A stretch of 64,000 nucleotides of DNA from Heloderma charlesbogerti (lineage: Eukaryota > Chordata > Lepidosauria > Squamata > Helodermatidae). Below, one piece after another: positions 58,780 to 64,000 of the stretch; position 1 is the first letter of the stretch; every line of letters begins with the position of its first letter. The notes beneath the pieces were generated by a model that did not search any database, had not been told where the DNA came from, and saw only the letters and a list, made by a program, of their open reading frames with translations. Location of the stretch: the NCBI GenBank assembly GCA_026122225.1, contig JANEZZ010002877.1:1240001-1304000 (forward strand). Reading direction: 5' to 3'. Both the position numbers and the translations under genes were made by a program.

Positions 58780-59836
58780 CTATGAGGGGTTTACAGAAGC
58801 TGTTGGTAAGTCCCTAATAATCTCTAAAAGTTGTTTTGCCTCTTCCACTGACTGGACCATAACCCACTCCTTTCCCATCCAAACATTTAATTTAAATGGG
58901 ATTCCCCAACGATGTTTTATTTTCCTTTCTTGTAAACAAATTTTCAAAAACTTCAGGTCTTTCCTTTTTTTCAATATCTCAGGGTGTAAATCAGAGAGAA
59001 TCTGAATCTCTTCATCATCCATTTTCAAGGGGTTTCCCAACCAGATCTTTTTTTGTATGGCTTCTTTAGTTTTAAGACTGGTAAATTTAACAAAAATGTC
59101 CTGAAGTAATTTCTTACGGTTTGCATAAACTGAGTTAATTCTATAGGCTGATTCTATTTCTATAGTATAGCAAATATCTGGTTCAAGAAATTCTTTTATG
59201 CATTTCTCTAAGTAACTAGTAAGATTTTGTCCTTCTAGACCTTCTTTTATTCCTACATTTCAGGTTACATTTCCACGTCTCATAATCTAATTGTTCCATT
59301 CTTACTCTTAATCTAACCATTTCAGTTTTAGAATCCTGTTGTTCAGCAGCTATTTCCTGAAGGAATCCTTTCTGATCACTTGTTTGTTTTTTTAATAGTA
59401 CAAGTTCTTCATTATGAGTTTCCAGTGTTTTTTCTGTATCTACAAAACATTGTTCCAAACCCTTAACTGTGGTAGATATCTCACTTATTTTAGATGATGC
59501 GTCTTTATCACCTTTTTTAATCAGATTTGTTAGTAATACTTCTCCCTCTTTCTGTTTCTCTTCTATCTTTTTCAATAGTGTTTGCTCAGTTTCCTTAACT
59601 TTTTCTATTGCACACACTTCAAATTCTAAAAATTCTTTAGTTATGAGTGCTTTGATTTCCTCTACTAATGAACTAGATGTTCCTGCTTCATCTTCATACT
59701 TTTCTGTTTTTCTATCCTTCCTACCCATCAAAAAAAATACGGGATTTCCCAAATGTAGGACCCTGTTTCCATTCAATTTATAACAACTGTAGAAGTTAAT
59801 TCTGTAACTAATTCCTTTAACAACAAAATTAATCAA
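58780..59836 (-). pseudogene. L1 ORF1 (RNA-binding coiled-coil protein), broken
   Basis: The 59216-59836 frame begins the ORF1-like protein: KDRKTEKYEDEAGTSSSLVE followed by a long Glu/Lys/Leu-rich coiled coil (IEKVKETEQTLLKKIEEK...). The 58780-59040 frame is its C-terminal part (DEEIQILSDLHPEILKKRKD, IPFKLNVWMGKEWVMVQS), matching the C-terminal domain position. A frame break lies between them. ORF1 proteins form trimers that package L1 RNA. Confidence 0.75.
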
Positions 59837-59953
59837 ATGTGGAAAATATCAAATGTGAGGAATCTGTTAGAAATTAAAGTAATAAATAATAACCACTTCA
59901 ATATATTCCTTTCTATCAGTCTTACAAGTTTATAAATCCTCAATGATAAATCC

Positions 59954-60909
59954 TAGGGATGGACGAAAAGTCCCTTACCTGGTCCCGCAGCTTGCTTTGC
60001 GGTGGAGGGGAGGCGCTCTGTTCCATCCCCCCAAAATTCTGGGCAGGGGGGAGGTGCCCCATCCCTCCCTGCCAAAATTCTGGCCAGGGGGGAGGCACCC
60101 CATCCCTCTGGCCGAAATTCTGGCCGAGGGGGAGGCGCCCCGTCCCTCCGGCCGCGAATCCTCTGTTCCTGCTGGGTTGCAAATGGCGGCGGCCATAGCC
60201 GCCGCCGTTTGCGTCCCTGCAGTCAGCTGTGATAGGCTACGTAAATGTTTATGTAGCCTATCACAGCTGACTTTGGGGGGGGAAACCGCGTACACAAATG
60301 GCGGCGCCCATGGGCGCCGCCATTTGCGTTCTTTATTTGGGCACATGTAGTCTACATAGACATTTACGTAGACTATGGCGAAAATAAGGGCAACGCAAAT
60401 AGCGTTGCCCTTATTTTTGCTGTAGTCTACGTAAACGTTTACGTAGACTACACGTACCCAAATAAGGAACGCAAATGGCGGCGCCCATGGGTGCCGCCAT
60501 TTGCATACGCGCTTTTTTTTTTTTCCAAAGTCAGCCGTAATAGGCTACGTAAATTTTTTTCAAAACTAGATTTTCAAAGAACACTGTGATAGGGTACATA
60601 AATGTTTACGTAGCCTATCACAGTGTTTTTTGAAAATCTAGCCGTGATAGGCTACGTAAATCTTTACGTAGCCTATCACGTTTGTTGTTGTTGTTGTTGT
60701 TTTTACACTTGGAAATGGCGGCGGCAGCAGCCAGTTGGAAGACCGGCCGCCGCCGAACTGCCACTGGGAGCCGCCACCGCCAGGGACATTCGACCAGGAT
60801 AAGTCCCATCCGGGGGGGGGGCGGACCGTTTCTCCACCAATTTCAGGGGTCCGAATGCGTTGGCATTTGGCCTCCCGGAGATTCGTGGAGAAATTCTCCG
60901 ACATCCCTA
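59954..60909. mobile_element. hAT-like palindromic element G
   Basis: TAGGGATGGACGAAAAGTCC to GAAATTCTCCGACATCCCTA with perfect 8-bp duplication ATAAATCC (59946-59953 and 60910-60917). Five hairpins plus one half: about 60226-60266, 60337-60377, 60417-60457, half near 60531-60552, 60583-60623, 60641-60680. Palindromes with a divergent AAATGGCGGC box at each end: 60180-60213, 60295-60328, 60472-60504; all three lie left of the right-hand hairpins. The left outward donor is GTAAGG (minus, 59973-59978); the right one has decayed to GATAAG. Inserted in the 5' region of the L1. Confidence 0.94.
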
Positions 60910-61680
60910 ATAAATCCTAGAAAATTAATGAACCCATTCGTTAGTCTTACCAGTTCAGTTTACAGCATAGGCTAATTTAAGGTCAATCAGACAAACTACC
61001 AGCTCCATTTCAGCTCCAAGTGTGTCTGTAAGTGCGCCGCACTCAGCGCTGCACTTCACACATCGCTGAGGCACTGGCGTAAGCTGCAGGTGTTGCTTTT
61101 ATGAGGGCAGCGACCCGGAAGTCAGTCTCCCCTCCAGCTGGTCTTACTGCTGCTGTTGCACTCTCTCTTTGCCCCTTCCTCTCCAAACCGAGTCATGGGG
61201 CAGCAAGTCCCATGGGGTGGGGTGGACATGGCAATTTGGCATTGGCAAGGCTCCTGGCGCGTTCTCATTCTCTCCTCTCCCTTCCCTGCCAGTTTGTATC
61301 AGCCAAGGGGGCAAGGATCCAGTACGGAAGTGGTTGCACGAACCTGTCCAAGCTCCTTGTCAACGTCCTCGAGCTGTACCAACTGAAACTCATCCAGGAG
61401 AACAGGAAAAGGCTGTGCTCTGGATACCTTACCAGATTCACCTGCTAGAACACTGGAGTCTAAGTCCTGGTGGATGCAAGAGAGCTTATCCTGGAAGTGC
61501 CTAGCAAATGCATTACAGCAGGCCTAAGAGGGATCTCCAGTGTCCTTAGGGCTGGTATGTAATAGCCCCCAGACGACTCTGAAAAGCTCCACTGGGCTGC
61601 AGATAGAAGGTTCAATAGAGGCAGCAAGATGATTTTTTTTGCCGCCCTCACTGCCCCTGAATATACTTTACCACAGGCAC

Positions 61681-64000
61681 ATTGTTGTTGTTGTTGAGTC
61701 GTTAAGTCGTGTCCGACTCTTCGTGACCACATGGACCATAGCACACCAGACCTTCCTGTCCTCCACTCTCTCCCGGAGTGTGCTCAAGTTCATATTCATT
61801 GCATCGGTGATGCTATCTAGCCATCTCATCCTCTGCCGTCCCCTTCTCCTTTTGCCTTCAATCTTTCCCAACATCAGGGTCTTTTCCAGGGAGTTTTCTC
61901 TTCGCATTAGGTGGCCAAAATATTAGAGCTTCAGCTTCAGTATCTGTCCTTCCAATGAGCACTCAGGGTTGATTTCCTTTAGGATGGACTGATTGGACCT
62001 CCTTGAAGTCCAGGGGACTCTTAAGAGTCTTCTCCAGAACCACAGTTCGAAAGCATCAATTCTTCGGCGCTCAGCCTTCCTTATAGTCCACTCTCACAGC
62101 CATACGTTGCTACTGGGAAAACCATAGCTTTGATTAGACGGACCTTTGTCAGCAAGGTGATGTCTCTGCTTCTCACTATGCTGTCTAGGTTTGCCATAGC
62201 TTTCCTCCCAAGGAGCAAGTGTCTTTTAATTTCATGGCTACAGTCACCATCTGCGGTGGTCTTGAAGTCCAAGAAAATAAAATCTGTCACTGCTTCCATT
62301 TCTTCCCCTTCTATATGCCATGATCTTAGTTTTTTTAATGTTGACTTTCAAACCAGCTTTTGCACTCTCCACTTTCACCCTCAACAAGAGGCTCTTTAGA
62401 TCCTCTTCGCTTTCTGCCATTAGGGTGGTATCGTCTGCATATCTGAGGTTGTTGATAATTCTCCCGGCAATCTTAATTCTGACCTGTGATTCATCCAACC
62501 TGGCATTTCTCATGATGTAGTCTGCATATAAGTTAAATAAGCAGGGTGACAATATGCAGCCTTGTCGTACTCCTTTCCCGATTTTGAACCAATCGGTTGT
62601 TCCATGTCTGGTTCTTACTGTTGCTTCTTGACCCTCGTACAGGTTTCTCAGGAGACAGGTAAGGTGGTCTGGTACTCCCATCTCTTTAAGAATTTGCCAC
62701 AATTTGTTGTGATCCACACAGCACTACGCTTTAGCGTAGTCAATGAAGCAGAAATAGACACTTTTCTGGAATTCTCTTGCTTTCTCCATGATGCAGCGAA
62801 TGTTGGTGATTTGATCTCTAGTTCCTCTGCCTCTTCGGAACCCCGCTTGTACTTCTGGTAGTTCTCGGTTCACATGCTGCTGAAGCCTAGCTTGTAGGAT
62901 TTTGAGCATCACCTTGCTGGCATGTGAGATGAGCACAATTGTATGGTAGTTTGAACACTCTTTGGCATTGTCCTTCTTTGGAATTGGAATGTAAACTGAC
63001 CTTTTCCAGTCTTGTGGCCACTGTTGAGTGTTCCAAATTTGTTGGCATATTGAGTGCAGCACTTTAACAGCATCATCTTTTAGGATCTTAAATAGCTCAG
63101 CTGGAATACTGTCATCTCCACCAGCTTTGTTGTTAGTAATGCTTCCTAAGGCCCACTTGACTTCACTCTTTAGGATGTCTGGCTCAAGTTCAGTGACCGC
63201 ACTATCATGGCTATCAGGGACATTCAGATCTTTCCTGTATAGTTCTTCTGTGCATTCTTTCCACCTCTCCTTAATGTCATCTGCTTCTGTTAGGTCCCTG
63301 CCTTCTTTGTCCTTTATCATGCCCATCTTTGCACAAAACATTCCCTTGAGATCTCCGATTTTCTTGAAAAGATCTCTAATCTTTCCCATTCTATTGTTTT
63401 CCTCAATTTCTTTGCATTGTTCATTTAAGAAGGCCTTCTTGTCTCTCCTTGCTATTCTCTGGAACTCTGCATTCAGTTGGATATATCTTCCCCTTTCTCC
63501 CTTGCTTTTCACTTCCCTTCTTTCCTCATCTTTTTGTAAAGCCTCATCAGACAGCCACTTTGCTTTCTTACATTTCTTTTTCTTTGGGATGGATTTCGTT
63601 GCTGCCTCCTGAACAATGTTACAGACCTCCGTCCATAGTTCCTCAGGCACTCTGTCTATCAGGTCTAATCCCTGAAATCTATTCCTCACCTCCACTGTAT
63701 ATTCATAAGGGATATGATTTAGGTCATACCTGAATGGTTTAGTGGTTTTCCCTACGTTCTTCAATTTAAGCCAAAATTTTGCAACAAGAAGCTCATGATC
63801 TGAGCCACAGTCAGCTCCAGGTCTTGTTTTTACTGACTGTATAGAGCTTCTCCATCTTTGGCTGCAAAGGACATAATCAATCTGATTTCGATATTGACCA
63901 TCTGGTGATGTCCATGTGTAGAGTCGCCTCTTGTGCTGTTGGAAAGGAGTGTTTGCTATGATCAGCGTGTTCTCTTGGCAAAACTCTATTAGCCTTTGTC
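61681..64000 (-). mobile_element. BovB (RTE) LINE, second copy, runs off the window
   Basis: Minus-strand BovB starting from its ACAACAACAAC tail at the left (61681-61696) and reaching into the endonuclease domain at the right edge (IDYVLCSQRWRSSIQ, GADCGSDHELLVAKFWLKLK region, about 63765-63900). The 5' end lies beyond 64000. Inserted in L2 copy 2. Confidence 0.95.
61700..64000 (-). pseudogene. BovB endonuclease-reverse transcriptase, frames broken
   Basis: Segments on the minus strand: 62724-63764 plus upstream (endonuclease end, WLSDEALQKDEERREVKSK, up to FIDYAKA), 62244-62717 (MDHNKLWQILKEMGVPDHLT, RQGCILSPCLFNLYADY, RYADDTTLMAES), 62081-62299 and 61668-61907 (RRGRQRMRWLDSI). Compared with the copy at 34087-35970, motif A is destroyed: after FIDYAKA the FD codons are replaced by a short inverted copy of preceding bases (near 62718-62735). 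About 23 bases are also deleted between two GGCAT words near 62318. Several other small shifts. Inactive. Confidence 0.9.

Larger units (their letters stand above)
54706..61278 (-). mobile_element. Near full-length L1 LINE, decayed, holding element G
   Basis: Minus-strand L1 with an A-rich 3' tail at 54717-54731 and a 17-bp target duplication with one mismatch (CCCTTCCCTGACAGTTT at 54689-54705; CCCTTCCCTGCCAGTTT at 61279-61295). Net length without element G is about 5.6 kb, with 5' UTR, ORF1 and ORF2 all represented. The 5' end (about 60918-61278) is GC-rich, as expected of an L1 promoter region. Confidence 0.85.
52258..61680 (-). mobile_element. L2-type LINE (copy 2), invaded by element F and a near full-length L1
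   Basis: Minus-strand L2. Its 3' end at the left is a (TAA)n-type tandem tail (52258-52284) after the stem-forming end ACCGCCCAGAGAGC. Coding sequence runs through 52800-53651, is cut by element F (53652-54394), resumes at 54395-54705 (FQSGFRPGFGMETALVTLYDD, VLKKPSLDL), is cut by an L1 (54706-61278) and resumes at 61279-61680 with the region before the RT, where the BovB starts. Both breaks close on consecutive L2 sequence. Confidence 0.88.

Noticed and set aside
63028..63612. 194-codon plus-strand frame
   Set aside because: Antisense shadow of the BovB reverse transcriptase on the minus strand; the equivalent shadow occurs at 33951-34613.

Overview
This window looks like intergenic or intronic DNA from a squamate reptile, most likely a lizard. 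The evidence is the repeat content: a CR1 end with ATTCTATG repeats, a full-length Sauria SINE with its target duplication, two very similar BovB (RTE) elements, several L2-type LINEs, decayed L1s and many fold-back MITEs. I find no multi-exon host gene. The only host-derived protein gene I recognise is an intronless, uninterrupted copy of NDUFA13 (GRIM-19, complex I) at 41988-42428.

Layout. 1-9.7 kb: CR1 3' end, tRNA-derived SINE, an RTE-like LINE inside a 48-bp direct repeat, MITEs, a 5S-rRNA-derived SINE with a CR1 tail, Sauria SINE. 9.7-17 kb: L2 fragments, palindromic element A, and an L1 fragment nested in a MITE and itself invaded by palindromic element B. 17-33 kb: mostly unassigned AT-rich DNA with MITEs, L2 tails and three solo LTRs that share a reading frame. 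33-36 kb: LTR-like promoter, a TAGGGG terminus and a BovB with a nearly open reverse transcriptase. 38-39 kb: two more 5S-derived copies. 40-45.2 kb: one minus-strand L2 carrying five insertions (palindromic elements C, D, E; the NDUFA13 retrocopy; a solo LTR). 45-52 kb: unassigned DNA, microsatellites, MITEs. 52.2-61.7 kb: a second minus-strand L2 invaded by palindromic element F and by a near full-length L1, which itself holds palindromic element G. 61.7-64 kb: a second BovB, running off the end.

The most unusual content is a family of seven non-autonomous, hAT-like DNA elements (A-G, about 0.63-0.98 kb) with TAGGGATG ends and 8-bp target duplications. Each is built from stacked palindromes: hairpins of the form GATAGGCTACGTAAA...TTTACGTAGCCTATC, and CpG-rich palindromes with divergent AAATGGCGGC (YY1-like) boxes. 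Most also carry consensus 5' splice-donor motifs (GTAAGT) facing outward at both ends. I suggest they could act as mobile bidirectional first-exon or promoter cassettes. That is an inference; the structure itself is directly visible.

The NDUFA13 retrocopy is followed at once by the same 3' tail that ends the L2 at 52.3 kb, which points to L2 machinery or template switching as its source.
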